64,000 bases of DNA from assembly GCA_038363925.1 (NCBI GenBank), contig JAQQWL010000011.1:3596001-3660000 (forward strand), in the 5' to 3' direction. This DNA comes from Apiospora phragmitis (taxonomy: Eukaryota > Ascomycota > Sordariomycetes > Amphisphaeriales > Apiosporaceae). Shown here piece after piece: positions 1 to 12,599 of the stretch. The translations under genes were made by a program, and so were the position numbers. The notes beneath the pieces are model-generated. The model was not told the origin of the DNA and ran no database searches. It worked only from the letters and a program-made list of their open reading frames with translations. The stretch's first letter is position 1. Every line of letters starts with the position of its first letter.

Positions 1-262
1 GAACACATACTTGTTTCATTCTCGCCTAATACAATTGTTTGTAATGTTACACTTGTGCAAACAGTCTTGAACTGCATCGCAGCATGACAGCTGATATACT
101 CTCAACAAGTTCCTAACCCGCCGTAGGCCCAGAATCGTCGGAAATTATTCCTCCTCAGCTGCAACATTTCTTCACTAGTGGCATCCGCATCTAAAGCTGA
201 CCCTAACACCGCTCTTCGCTGGGATACACCTTCATGGGTGGTCACTTTAAGCCATTCGTGTT

Positions 263-796
263 CTACTTGGGAGGGCTACCGGGACCACGGGTAAAACTGT
301 CACAATGGCACGTGATCAGCTCAAGAATATGAGACAGAGCAACTACTTCTTGTAAACGAGGAGGAGGGTTCGTGGGAACTCACTTGTGCCACATCTGACC
401 AAAGAAACCAGCCTGGGGCTTCTGATCGTGGAGGCTGTTGCGACGGGCCTGTGAAGAGGGGTCATTGGAGCGCTTGGATGCCATGAGACCCTCGAAGCCG
501 GGTCCGGAGCTCTGCAGTAAGGGCAAAGGGGGTCAATGTCAGTAAAGTGGATTTTCAAGAGTTGGGCTGGAAAGGGAGCGAAAACGTCTTTGGCACGTCA
601 TGATGACGGTGGCAATGCCATGTTCACTACGAAGCCAAGTACATAGGTGTGTGCATGTGAGGATGTATGTAGAGGTATGTTTGAATCTCTGGATGTAGAC
701 GGGCTGTATGGATGGAGTTGGCATCGTCAAAATAGTACTTACTCGGCGCTTGGAGAAAGCACTGGGGTGCTCGCTTCCGGATGTTGTACGATCCAT
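263..796 (-). CDS. Small conidiation-associated-type protein (71 aa, 3 exons)
   Basis: I assemble three exons: 796-743, 511-384 and 296-263 (54+128+34 nt = 72 codons including stop). Junctions are canonical: donors GTAAGT and GTGAGT, acceptors CTGCAG and GTGACAG, with a CTGAT branch point in the second intron. The protein is small, basic and Ser/Gly/Arg-rich. Exon 2 reads SSGPGFEGLMASKR and ends in QAGFFGQMWH, and exon 3 adds NFTRGPGSPPK. From memory this pattern (SSG..FEGL, S.AARR, GF.G.MW) resembles short fungal proteins annotated as conidiation-specific, CON-8-like. There is no signal peptide, membrane segment or enzymatic motif. The gene structure is well supported by the splice sites and frame closure; the family name is tentative and no biochemical role can be assigned. 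Confidence 0.68.
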
Positions 797-3700
797 GGTG
801 AGTGACGTGTTGGTTGGAGGCTTCTAGTTGAGTGTTTGTTATGATGTTTAGAGCTTGGAATGTATCGTCGGTCTTCTGTATGGAGATAGAAGAGAAGAGG
901 AAAAGGGTAAGAGGTGAAGATGCGGGGGGAGAAGGGAGGAATATATGTACGTAGTATGTAGCGTAGGCTGTGTCTAGATAGGTAGGTATGTAGGTAGTGC
1001 TAACAAAAATCCCACCCGTTGTTCCTTCCGCGGATTCGGATTAGGAACCCCCTTTCAGCAATGGCATAATACTTCAGAGTTGCGCAACCGTCAAGCTACT
1101 GGCCGCCTATGAGCCTATGACTCTCTCATCAGCTCTGTCTCGGCGTTTGCTACCCAAATCCGAGCTCTTACCATCAGATGGGGGTGGAGGAAGCGATGCG
1201 CCCACTACGTTAATAACTTGTGTTCAGGTCGAGTTTCGATTCCCAGATGCGGCAGCAGATGTGCTGATCATCAGGCCGGTATCAGGCCATCAAAGGAGCA
1301 CTGGTGGGATACCCCAGGCGTCAGACAAAGAAGCAACCTCAAGCAAGAGCGCCGGGCGCCTCTTGTCTAACAAACAAGCAGTATGATGACGCGCTGTACT
1401 GTAGTCCTGGCTGCATGTCAGGGTATCGCTAAAGGCCCCCATCTTGCCAGTATCCACCCCCGCAGACACTAAAAGCGGATCCCCATTCCCCAATCGTGGT
1501 AAGAGACACACCCCCGTGAGGAAACCCCTCCTTCGTGACCCTAGACCTCATTAGCACTGGCCTGACACTCTCTATAAGCTAAACAGCTCTCGAAGCGAAT
1601 GAAAGCCTTTGGATTGATGGTGTCACAGGGATAGATACGGCGGAAAAGCCCATCAGCATTGACCGGACGGTATGTAGACCCTGCGATGCAAGCTACCACT
1701 GGCCTAGACCGATGCATCGCCAGATGACCTAGTTCCGACTTACGACTACGTACTATAGTAGGTACCTCTTAGTGAACTCTCCTTTATTGCACGACTAATA
1801 ACTTCAAGCCAGCCTTCTACTAACCAGTCCTCGTATAGTAACCGTCTTCAGCGACTTATGAGATCACCACAAACGCAAAACTCGCACAGACAAGGGCCCG
1901 TCATACAGGAAAAGACCAAAGTGACGTCAGACCTGAAAGCGCTCCGCTCTATTGAGGTTGGAAAGGGGATAACAAAGAATATTCTCGCTTGTATTGGCAT
2001 GCGGTATTATCCGGTGAAGCAAATGGCGTCCGTCTGGATCTAATATGAATAAATAAGAAGACTCTCTTTAACTGGAAATTATGTGACTTTGAATAACTTC
2101 TATGTACAATCATTACCTCGATTGGAGGAATGTAGTCCGAAATGATGGACCGAAACTACCATGGACTGGTGAGTGTCGGTGAGTAGTGGACAAGGGTCAA
2201 TCTACCTCAACGAAAAATAGAAAGCGACCACGGAAAAAGTGTCGCGCTCAGAGTGAGTGAGGGGTGCTTCTGTCAAAGACAGCAAGCATTACATATAATG
2301 TCGTTAAGATACAACTGGAGGCTGACGGACATGCTAGGGTCCAAGATATTCATGACAGCCATCTACCATAGGCTACGTATGATGCTTGAGATAGACGAAA
2401 GAGCTGCGAAGAGTGTCTAGTTAGCAAAATGTTGTTGGAACAAGACACATAAAATTGGTGTGGGATGCCTCTTCAGTTCTCCAAGGTGATTGGTAGAGTC
2501 TCGTCAAAGAAGTACTCAGACAATAATGCAGAAGAGTTATCATCCGGAAAGGCAGGATACGTGAAATGAAATCGACTTACCACATGCAAGGCATATCCAT
2601 GTTCATGTATGTTCATGTGTATAAGTAAGTTACCTAAACGACCGCCATATTAGCGACTGCTACAGTGGTAAACTGATGTTGTCTCGGTGATTGAGAAAGC
2701 TCTCAGGCTATTCGACTTGTTAGCAAATGCACTGCGCCAAGACGGATTCGACAAGCGACATACCTCATTAAATCAGAAGTTGTTTTTGATGTTCATTTCC
2801 CTCCATATAATATGAGACGGGATCAAACAGTGTGAATAGTGCTCATCATGTAGAGTAGGATACAAGGAAGCGGGGTGGTGTAGAATTACCTGCGAATCGC
2901 AAGTTAGTTATGTGATGCCTTGGAAGTGAATCATGCAAATATTGAGCAGTGATCAACCACAATCAGTTGACGAAATATCAACAAGAAGCCTACGCGAGCC
3001 AACCTCCACAGAGTTTGTACGCTCTGCTTTGCGGAGGAAGGTTACGATGGATTCGTTTATGTCCGCCCGTTCGTTCAAGATATCCTCATGTGAAAAGTGA
3101 CAGGATGGGTTGGAGTATAGTGTGTACCTAAAGTTGATCAATAGTTAGCGAGTTGGTTCATCACTGTTATTGCATCAAAAATAGAATTTGTGATAGAATG
3201 TCAGACAAGGCTGAAACTGAACAAAATCCACATAGTATATTCGGCATGAGGAATTCCCTAGATTTGTCGGTTGTATCATCACACAAGGGGAGCCAAGGCC
3301 CAGGCTGGGAAGTGTTATGAAGAAAAAATGCTGGGTACCAACCTTTTGGAAATGACAAGTGTCGAGGACGATGCCATAACGAGGTTTCTCGTAAAAATCG
3401 CAAAATACAAACCCTACAGCCGGCATGATGTTAGCAGATATAGCAAGCAACCGTGGCAGGCGCAAGATGAATTGGGAAATTTGCTCAGGGTAATTCTAGA
3501 GTCTAGAAGATCCCCATGGTTTTGTAAGATTTGGATTGTTCAATATGTTTGTTCGTCACGGCAAAAGTGCTTTCGAAGGATTTGTGTCAGTGAGAACTTA
3601 CCAAAATGATCACCAATGCAGCACTGCTACAGGCGCAATGGTGATGAAAAGACAGCAGCAGCGAGAAAAGCAGTGACTTTTGTCACATTGCCTAGTTCCA

Positions 3701-4103
3701 AAGTCATCTTGAGCAGACGGGAGGCTCGCGCTGGGAAGTTGTGATGTAGGAAGGGCTTGAATGCTTGGAGCTTCTGTGGAAAAGCTTGGGATTTTATTGC
3801 CCAATGCATGTCGAAGAAAAAAAAGTTAGCGGCTCAACATGTTCCGTGCCGATGGTGGGCTCAGAAAGTGGGCTCTATCGATTAGATAAGAGCGTCTCCT
3901 GCTTGCGACACGTATCTAGCTTGTCCCACACTGTTCTCCGCAGCACCGCCACAGAAGTGGCAAAGCTTACTGATGCCCTGCCAATGGGGGGCATCCGTCA
4001 TGCGTTGATATGACCTCGCCTGGCACCTTTTGTTTTGTTAGCTTTTCCCAAACTCCTATCTTCCTGTTCGCCATCTTCCACAGAAAAACGAACAGGATTC
4101 ACT
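797..4103. other. Gene-poor spacer with no supportable gene
   Basis: About 3.3 kb upstream of the small conidiation-type gene and upstream of the next gene. Short open frames (for example 1117-1386 and 3271-3609) have no recognisable motif and atypical composition. Positions 970-1000 hold TAGGTAGG/TATGTAGG-type short repeats, a word that recurs in other spacers. The part 1,850-3,200 is AT-richer. I see no transposon domain, tRNA or conserved exon. Confidence 0.5.
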
Positions 4104-5415
4104 ATGGTTGCGCCTCTAGGCGGCATATGGGCTCCAACCGCTTTGCGGTTGGCCCGGCAGGCCGTGTATAAGGCGTCCAAGGTGATCCGGGCGAAACTTG
4201 CCAATACGGCTCGCCCGTTAAACACCGCCTTAGAACCAGTATTGGCGAGATCGACCCCGAGACAACCCATCCACCCAGCTGCCCTTCTGCGGCAGCAAAA
4301 GAGCCGAAGATGGAATTCTACCTCGACATACCAGAACATCAACTCAGCTGTACGTCGCTTCATGAGCACCGGCCGGCTCAGTGAGGCCCCGCGAGTCGAC
4401 CGTACCAAGTTCAATACTACTCAAGTAGGCCGAGCCGTCTCCCAGTTCACCGGGCGTGCTCCGTTTGCCAGTACACTGAGACCGAACCTTACTGGAGGGG
4501 TTCTTCCTCGGACCGCCGGTGGTTACGGCCTGGGTTCCGGGCGCATCGGTGGAGCCCGGTACTTCTCCCATACGCCTGCTGCCCAAGCCCAGGTAGTAAA
4601 TAACGTATCGGCTGCTGTAAGGGCATTCTGGATCTCCGGCCAGAAGGCTCAGTTTGATGGGTTGACAGAACGTGGCGAAAGACGCTACCGCGCAGTTTCG
4701 TCTCTCCAGGACGAGACAGCCCGCAAGATGACGTCGGTGTGCCGCATTTCTGCTGGCTCTTATATCGACTTCAAGTTGAACCCTACAGTCACGGCCTTGA
4801 GCCCCCTTGCTGGAGCATTCCTTATGCCGCAGCTGGGACCAAGGTTCCCGCAGCTGACGCGGCCACCCTCAACGCCGAGGGCTTCTTCGATGTCTTGTCG
4901 GTCGATTTCGGTCGTGCTCTCAAAGATCTCACAGCAACGCTCGGGGATCTGAAGAAGCTAGCTGCCCTTGGTGACCTGCCTATACAGCTGGAAAAGGGCC
5001 ACATAATTCGAGTCAGATTCCCAGGCGTCGACGCTGATACTGTCGAGACGCTTTGCGACGACCTGGAGATTAGCCGAGGCATAGTGGGGCAAGATGTGGG
5101 TTTTGAGGCTGAAGCTGGCGTCACGATGGCACTAAAGTTCCCCTTCGCGCCCGGTGCTAATGAGCAACACTCGCTGACGCTCACGTCGGCCGGCGGCTCG
5201 CTGCTTTCTCTGGGTAGCTTTCCGGACGAGTATGAGCTATTCGAAGCGTTTAGCGAGGTGGAAAAGAATTCATGGCTAGCATCTTCTGAGCCTGAGGGAT
5301 ATGAGAGTATGTCCCGCCGATCAGTTCGGGTGAGCACTGTTCGGAGGATTTCGAGGGCTTGCAAGGCGTTTATCGGTTCTTGGAGGAATGCGATCGGGCC
5401 CAGGGAGGGTTTTGA
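4104..5415 (+). CDS. Putative mitochondrial protein; reading frame broken twice
   Basis: The start ATG at 4104 gives an Arg/Lys-rich, acid-poor amphipathic N-terminus (MVAPLGG, then LRLARQAVYKASKVIRAKL), as expected of a mitochondrial presequence. It is followed by a Ser/Arg-rich middle and an acidic globular C-terminal half containing FFDVLSVDFGRALKDL. Coding potential jumps from frame 3 to frame 2 at about 4820 and again near 5330. The last frame ends GLQGVYRFLEECDR and stops at 5413-5415. No GT-AG intron explains either jump, and each is mended by one missing base. The total of 1312 nt plus 2 gives 438 codons. I recall similar fungal proteins labelled 'casein kinase II beta 2 subunit', but no CK2-beta zinc finger is visible and I would not use that name. 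Function unknown. Confidence 0.72.
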
Positions 5416-6167
5416 TATTCAAACATGGGCGATCGTATGATTGTAACATGCTTCTTGCTTGGTGACTTATTAGCGATGGAACCACGCTCTTTTCAACACC
5501 ACTCTCGGGCTAGCTAGAATGAGAACTTTCCTTTATGTACCTCGTCATATTCTTAACCTGACTTACATTGCAATCTTGGTCCTCCATCTCGTGCCCTTTG
5601 AGATGGAGCGAACGTATGTACATTGATATCTCCATGCTAGAAACACAAGGTTTGTACTGCGTTGACACACCCACTGCACAATACCAAGGCTGCAATAAAT
5701 GCTTCCCCATGTTCAGAAGATAAAGACAGGACTGACTTTAAGCTTCAGGTAATTCATAGATTACCAGACTAACTGTACATATTCATTTTATTTCGAGAAA
5801 CGCGAGATGCTTATGTCATATCCACTTATAGGAAATCTCGATATACGCATATTCACATACATAGCTAAGTGGGGTCTAAGGCAATCCGTAGATACTCGAA
5901 ATTTCATATTGCTGTCGAAGAATGAGAAGCCCAGCATACCGTGTAACAAGACCACGATACTTTTTCTATATTGCCCTTTTCTGAACTGGGCATCTTTGTG
6001 TGAAGCTAAATTTAACCATTTTCCGTCACAACCTCACATTCTTACAGAAGGTTTCTCAACAAGTCCGCCATATAATTTTTTCCTTGCATCCCTATATTCA
6101 TCGCGAATCACTTTGTCCAATCACGTAACCTGCCCGGGGCACATCCTTGGCTTCTGATAAACAGACC
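5416..6167. other. Intergenic spacer
   Basis: Tandem (+ +) intergenic region that should hold the 3' end of the preceding gene and the promoter of the TRM82 homologue. It is AT-rich, with short open frames only. I see no clear regulatory motif. Confidence 0.5.
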
Positions 6168-7899
6168 ATGGCGCCACTGCCATTTCAATTCTTGTGTGCC
6201 TTGGGCCAGGATGGCATCCTATGCGCGTCAAGAGGAGATATGCTCTACACATTTGGTGCAGATTGCTCGCTGATCGCAGAGCACTCCCTCGGCGCTCGTC
6301 CGGCCGCCACCTCCACGGAGGGCGCAAAGGAGGAAGAGGAGAAGCGCACCCAGGCGCCGCAGAACGGATCATCAGAGGCCACGTCACAAGCACAGGGAGT
6401 AGAAGGCAGCGAGGCCGCTACACCGCCACCCAAGCGCCGGAAAGTCGGATCTGAGGCGGCCGTTTCTTCTGCCCAGCCGGCGGCTGGAATCGACCAGGCA
6501 CAGCAAGCCAACGGCAGCCAAAAGAGAAAGAATGCGGAGAAACCAGTCGAGGCTACGGAAAAGTCCTACGCGATCTTACTCAAGGCTACCAGCAACGGTA
6601 GCCATGTGGTGGTGGTGACTGGTGGTAACAAAACCGTCTGCGTACTCGAGCATGACGGCAAGGGCATCTTACTGAACTCAGTCAAAGGTGAGTACTCCCC
6701 CTAACATGCCCAGCGCGAGATAGATAAATCATCTTTTGAACCCAATTAACATGGTCGCAGGCAAATGGTCAAGCGTCCCTCCGGCATAGCACTCACTGCG
6801 GACGGCGAGAAGACCATCCTGGTGGCTGACAAGTTCGGCGATGTCTACGCTCTGCCCCTGATCCCATCCGCCGACGACTCGCTGGATGAGGGCGCCGCCG
6901 CTCTCCAAGAGTCAACACGTCTTGCGCGCAAGGGCGCGAACAACCTGACGGTCCACACCCAGCGTAACCTCAAGGCCCTAGAAGAGCAGGCCCGGCAGCG
7001 CGCGGCCAAGCAGCAACAGAAGGAGCAGCAGAAGGAGACCGGGCCGACCTTCAAGCAAGATCTGCTGCTTGGTCACGTCTCCATGCTGACCTCTGTGGCT
7101 GTGGCCTCGGCAGATGGAAGGTCCTACATCCTGACCGGCGACCGAGACGAGCATATCCGGGTGTCTCGCGGCATACCCCAGGCTCATGTCATCGATAATT
7201 TCTGCCTCGGCCACACGTCCTTCATCAGCACCATCTGCCTCCCCCAGCCCGATCTCCTGGTTTCAGGCGGTGGTGACAGTGAACTCTATGCCTGGGACTG
7301 GAAGGCCGGAGTATTGAAGTCAAAGGTGGAGTTATTGCAGCATGCAAAGAACGAGGCAAACGTAGACGGGGACAAAATCGCTGTCACGGGCTTGTATCCC
7401 TACAATGTCGCCGGAGACGCTGGGTTGCTCATGGCGGTATGCGAACGGTAAGACATTCCATCTCTAACCAAATGCATTTCTTTATGGGTGGGTGGCTAAC
7501 ATTTTACCTTCTCCCATCAGCGTCAAGGCAGTTTTCGTCTTCAAGGTGCAAGATGGCAAGTTGACCTATGTGGAAACCATCAACTTAGCCGGATACCCTC
7601 TCGACGTTGCTTTTGTCCAAGTTCCCGGCCAACAGAGCAGAATGGTTGTCAGTCTCGATCAAGATATAGAAGGACCCAGCTCATCCTCTGGCCTGTACGT
7701 GCATCTGCTAGGCAGCGAGGGGCAGCAGCAACCGCCGGTGTATCCGAACCCTGAGGGAGGCCGCATCGACCTGTCACGCCCAGAGGTCGAGAAGATCCTC
7801 TACACTGTTGGGAACCTGCGGAAGACAGAGTTCGACGACGTTACAGCCGGTGGGGACCAGGTCGCTGCAGGTGAAATTGAGGAGAAACTCGCCCAATAA
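6168..7899 (+). CDS. TRM82: tRNA (guanine-N7) methyltransferase non-catalytic subunit TRM82 (WD repeat)
   Basis: The homologue of yeast Trm82/human WDR4 is the WD40 partner of Trm8 that stabilises the enzyme forming m7G46 in tRNA. Start ATG at 6168 (context ACCATGG). Exons are 6168-6687, 6761-7447 and 7521-7899. Family hallmarks are [38 protein letters not shown], then GHTSFIS and [16 protein letters not shown] disordered, charged insert rich in Ala, Glu and Gln lies between blades 1 and 2, with a Lys/Gln/Glu stretch near 7000. The exon 1/2 junction (AAAG|gtgagt and gcag|GCAAATGG) is one base out of frame, so one base seems missing in the AAA run at 6684-6686. A further possible shift in CCC at 7892-7894 would extend the C-terminus. 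Likely nuclear. The family call is confident; the exact C-terminus is not. Confidence 0.85.
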
Positions 7900-9095
7900 A
7901 CCTTTGCCCGATAAACTGTTGAAAATCGCTAGGAACGCCGAGGAAGTATTTAAGGAGAAGGAGGGCGGAGCACCCGCTCCGGAAGCTGGGGAGAACAAGT
8001 CCGGCGCCCCACAGTGGCATGATTTGACTTGCTTGCCATTGATACATACATGTCACGACAGTGAAAGAAAACGAGGATTTTACACCACTTTATCATACCA
8101 CCCACCTCTTGAGTGATGCCTTCGTGCTTCGCTTTTCCCTATAAGATCTGTAGCGCCCTCTCTGTTAGCTTTCCAGCAAAGCAATCATATCCATCCTATT
8201 CTGGACTTGAAATCATGTGGAACAACAGCAAAATCATGCCGTGCCCGTTTCGCATCTCCCTCACGCCTTGAACCGGGATATTACCTCCGGCCGAGTGGGC
8301 CTACATAGATTCGTCTGGACCTGTTGAGAGTCAACCATCAAACCTTTCCAAGGGTATACATGCAGGCATTCGCACCTGATAGTACACCATGGAATTACCC
8401 GTCTTCCAGATCCCTGCCACGATATACAAGATGACGGGAAGTCGCGAGATCCTCCACCAAACCTACGATTCCTCTCCATGCACAAGGCAGGGATTCAGCA
8501 GCTCCTCTTGTCACGCATAGGAGCAAACTCTCCTAAACCCACCACCTGCGTGAAAAGACAAACACGCGGTCTTTGATTTTCATCTATATAGCTTGGATCA
8601 AGTCACCCAGGGAGGGAAACACGCATCAGTTGTGAGAAAGCAGTTCAGGCAGAAAATAAGTTGATCCCATTTGCTCTATCACCTCTAAACGCCAAATTCC
8701 GAGGTCGCATTACCCATTGCCAATTGACACGGCGCTCTAAGGGTGATGCAAAGCAGAAAAGACTCGATTGCAGATTAATAGAAGCCCAGCACCATCGCAT
8801 CCGCAGGACTACGTGCCGCCAACGATGCACTCGATGGTCTCAGCCCCGTCCATATGTGGCAGTACGTTAATACCCCATTTCCGTCGCTCATAAAGTCAAT
8901 ATGCAGGTGACAAGCCCTCGAATACTCCGTCATAAAATCATCGCGCCATATATGCTGTCCTGCCCCCGCTGGCTGCTTCGGATATCCTGGGCCATTCGGA
9001 CAAGTCTAATGCCGGTATTGTGAAGGGTTTAGGGATCAACAGCACCGAGCTCCAAGAAACTCGGGACTGTTGGATAACAACCAGGTCAAGACAGT
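7900..9095. other. Convergent intergenic spacer
   Basis: Lies between the 3' ends of the TRM82 homologue (+) and the Hsp40 gene (-). The first 200 nt still look coding in another frame (PLPDKLLKIARNAEEVFKEK) and may be the displaced TRM82 C-terminus. The rest shows no gene or RNA that I can support. Confidence 0.5.
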
Positions 9096-10532
9096 TTACT
9101 GGGATGCGCACTGAACACGCTCAGCGCCAGGATGGCCATCCTCATCCTCGTCTTCGTCCATGCTACCCGACCCGAAGACTCTTGCCTGTGACTGCTGGTC
9201 CATATCCTCGAGGTCGGCAGAATCAGTCATAGCATCGGCCGGGGGAACGGCCTGCAAAGCGGGAGCGGGAAGAAGCTTCTGGAGAGCCTCGTATGCAGCT
9301 GGGTCCTCGCTCCAGCCCTTCTCTGGGAATTTGACGGCGAACTGGATGTACATGTTGCCGAAGTCGTGATGGCGCGGCGACGGCATACCCTGACCACGGA
9401 TCATCTTGACAGAATCTAAGATGGTCATTAGTAAAGTTTGGACTTCACGATAGCGGGACTACTTACCAGGAGCAATAGCCTCGCCAGGCATGATATCAAC
9501 ACTCAACCAGCGTTCATCGAGATGTTCGATGTAGATGGTGCCGCCGGCCAACGCCGTTACGAGCTCGATTTCGCAACGGTACAGAAGGTGGTCTTCCTTG
9601 CGGGTGAAGCGTGGGTGAGGCTTCTGCTCAATCTCGAAAACCACATCACCAGCCTGGACGCCAGGGGATTGATCGCCCTCGCCACGGAACTCCACCTTGG
9701 TACCGCTCCGGACACCACGGTCAACGTGGACGTGAAGAACTTTGCGGTCGACGATGGTCTTCTTGCCGTTGCAGCCCTTGCAACGGTCCTTCTCCTTGAT
9801 AATTTCGCCTTCGCCGTTGCAGTCGGGGCAAACAGTCTGGAAACGTTGGATCATGGGGCCCATCTGTCGCATCATCGTCTTCATACCGTGGCCATCGCAA
9901 CCGGGGCAGCGCTTGACAGCGCCCTCCTTTCCACCGCGACCCTCGCACTTGGGGCAAATAACCGACCGTTGCAGGGCGAGCTTGGAGATCTTGCCTTTGT
10001 AGACATCCTCGAGCGAGACCTTGTGTGTGTGGTGGATGGTGCGGGCCTTGGGCGGACCGCGGTTCTGCATTCCACTGAACATGCCACCGAGGCCACCTCC
10101 GAAAGAGCCGCCACCGAAGAACTGAGCGAACAGGTCCTCGGCGGCCATGCCGCCGGCGCCAGCACCACCTTCTAGGCCAGCCTCACCATACTGATCGTAG
10201 AGCGCGCGCTTCTGTGAGTCGGACAGGACCTCGTACGCATGCGACACCTCCTTGAACTTCTCTTCGGCATCAGGGTTGTGTGCGTTCTTATTACAGAGGT
10301 GGGTTAGACAGATAAAGCTAAGAGGTTATGGCTCATGGTTGCGCATACCAGGATGATACTTGAGCGCGTTCACTTTGTATGCCTTCTTGAGCTCTTGCTC
10401 AGTGGCTGTGGGAGCAACCTGTTAGGTGTGCTGTCAGTACTCTGGTATGTTGATAAAGTGCAGCGTAGAGATTGGGCAAGGGTGTGGAAGACGTACACCC
10501 AGGGTGTCGTAGAATTTGGTCTCTTTAACCAT
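9096..10532 (-). CDS. Type I Hsp40 (DnaJ/YDJ1-like) with prenylation motif
   Basis: Cytosolic Hsp70 co-chaperone of the YDJ1/MAS5 class. Exons are 10532-10497, 10418-10349, 10291-9467 and 9415-9096 (1251 nt, 416 aa). The J domain starts [12 protein letters not shown]. The HPD motif falls at residues 34-36, with the Asp codon split by intron 2 (G|AT). A Gly/Phe-rich linker follows. Four zinc-binding repeats are visible: [24 protein letters not shown] and CKGCNGKK. After the substrate-binding domains an acidic Asp/Glu run precedes the C-terminal CASQ, a CaaX box for farnesylation as in Ydj1. Introns 1 and 3 are canonical. Intron 2 ends in TGTA rather than AG immediately before the in-frame exon, so a G appears lost at about 10291/10292 on the minus strand. 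The remaining frame is continuous. Confidence 0.93.
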
Positions 10533-12599
10533 TTTGTCGATCTTAACCGGCGCTCAATGTGATGTTTGGGTGAACGGTGGTAGAGAGTGTATAGATTGAA
10601 TGCGAGGTATCCGAATGATCGGCTGCACAAATCCTCGGGATTGATCGAGGTCTTCAAACGCCAGTCAGCAACTCCAGTCTATTGTAATCAACGGAGGACA
10701 GGTAAGTAGGAGGCCAAGGGCATTTAATGCCAAGAGGAGATGTATCGACGAACGACGGGGAAATACAAGATACTACCCCACGCTTGCGCAAAACGTCCCC
10801 CAGCGTTTCTTGCTTGGGCCCCTCGGTGGCAGCAGTACGCCGCAAGACCAAATCCACCGGGCGCTACAAATGCGACGAAGGGATAAATAACTAGTGGAGG
10901 AGAGACAGACGGTAACTAGGGAATGGCATACATACCGGTGAGTAGGAGTGCTATGGAATGGGACAAGCGACAATGCGATCCAAGTCAGACTGCGTGGACT
11001 GGTTGAAATAGAAAAGTCGAGGGCGACGCTGGTCGAAGGTTCCAGGCACAGACGATGAAGTCAAGTGGACAAAGGGTAGCCGGAGACTGGTTGGCAGTAA
11101 CACGACGTAGTAGAAGTGGGAGGAGGGGAAACAGGAACTGGGAGAGGAAGAGGAGACAGAATCTGGTCGACGACCCCGTGTATTAGCAATGCGAAATGCC
11201 GAAAGCAGTTGATGTTGTTGCCTTTTCTCTTTTCGCCCTCTTCAAGTTTCCGTCTTGAATACTTGTAATCGGTTGCTTGCCCACCGAGAAGGCTGAAAAT
11301 CCATACGACACGGACCTCTCGATAGAATCCGATGGAAATCGAATCTCCAAGGTACTGCGCAAGTAGAGCTGACAAGCTTTTGCCGTGGAATCCGCTGGAA
11401 TTTCGCCGCACGTCTACCTGGTAGTACTTGATGTTTTGGGGGGTCTAGAACCAGGAAGACGCTGGGTGGGGCCTGCGCGCTGGGCCGTATGGAAGAACCT
11501 TTTCGACATGCCTACAAGATACAGCCAACAGCCATGCACTCAAGACCCTGAGAAATTGTATGTAGGATATCTAGGATAGGATCTAGGCACCTATGGCCGC
11601 ATGCAGCACCTGAATCATTTACCGCAGTTCCTGTCCACAGCACGCCTTGCTGGGCTGCCTACCAGAAGCCTGCCTGTCCATCTCACCTAAAACTAGGAAA
11701 AGGCCTGGCAGCCTAGGTAGGTTTATTGATTGGCGTCATAACACTCCGTACCTAGGATTCTCTACTTACGGATATCGTCTTCGATGTTTTCTCTCCTTCT
11801 CTCTTTCTTGTCAACGATCAAAGCCGAACTCTTCTGTATTCTTGTTTTATTCTCGCAAATCTGGCATAATTCTATAGCATGAGAGCGCTGACTCAATGAT
11901 TGAGATACGAATACCTGAGGCGTGGGGATTTCTTCAGCACGATGTCTACAAGCCTATAGACCAGACCTAAAGCTCGAATGCTATGAGGACCGGACAGACC
12001 CCAGTGTCTCCATCAAAGCCCTAGGTTGATTCTGGGCAACTGCTTACCTGACAAGCTGACTGATGGTACAAAAGGATTTCTGCTTGGGCGAGACCAATGC
12101 GTGCTGCAATGCACAAAGCAGTGAGATTGACTAATACGACAAGGATGCTGTTGTTGTAGTAGGTAGCAAGCAGCAGGAGACAGGCAGGTTGTGTACCTAC
12201 GTAAGGTATGATGTGGCGCAGCTGATAGTTCCCGAAAGCTCCAACCAGCTGAGCGTTGCGTAGCATTCAGTGGTCGTATGCCTGCCGTACAAGCGGCCAG
12301 AAGGCATCGTGGTCTAAATTGTTTCATTTACATATCATCTTCTGCTGTTTACGTTTGTCCGAGTATTACTCCAGCCTACGTCCGTAAATTTCCAATATTC
12401 GAGACACCAATTGGATTGGCCCTACTGTTCTCGTAGCATCACACCAAGACAATTGCACCCTCGGAGCTCCTGGGCTATGTTTCCGGACCCTCGTCCATGT
12501 CGACCAGGACGACGATAGGATACAATAACACCGACCTCGATTACTAACCTCCGTCGCCCCCAAGAGCCTCAGGTCACGAGCCCCAATTGGCCATCCATC
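10533..12599. other. Divergent promoter region between Hsp40 and kinase genes
   Basis: A 2 kb shared upstream region. It contains the palindromic word CCTAGG at 11712-11717 (within CCTAGGTAGG), 11751-11756 and 12020-12025. Open frames such as 12366-13268 (-) are antisense shadows of the kinase gene. No additional gene is supported. Confidence 0.5.

Noticed and set aside
4104..5415. Casein kinase II beta subunit identity
   Set aside because: No CK2-beta zinc-finger cysteines or acidic loop are visible; the recalled database name is not supported by the sequence.
4104..5415. Genuine pseudogene
   Set aside because: Two breaks could suggest decay, but identical kinds of breaks in essential genes of the window make assembly error more likely.
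9438..10175. Long open frame antisense to the Hsp40 gene
   Set aside because: Mirror of the zinc-finger and substrate-binding region of the Hsp40 gene; no independent protein features.
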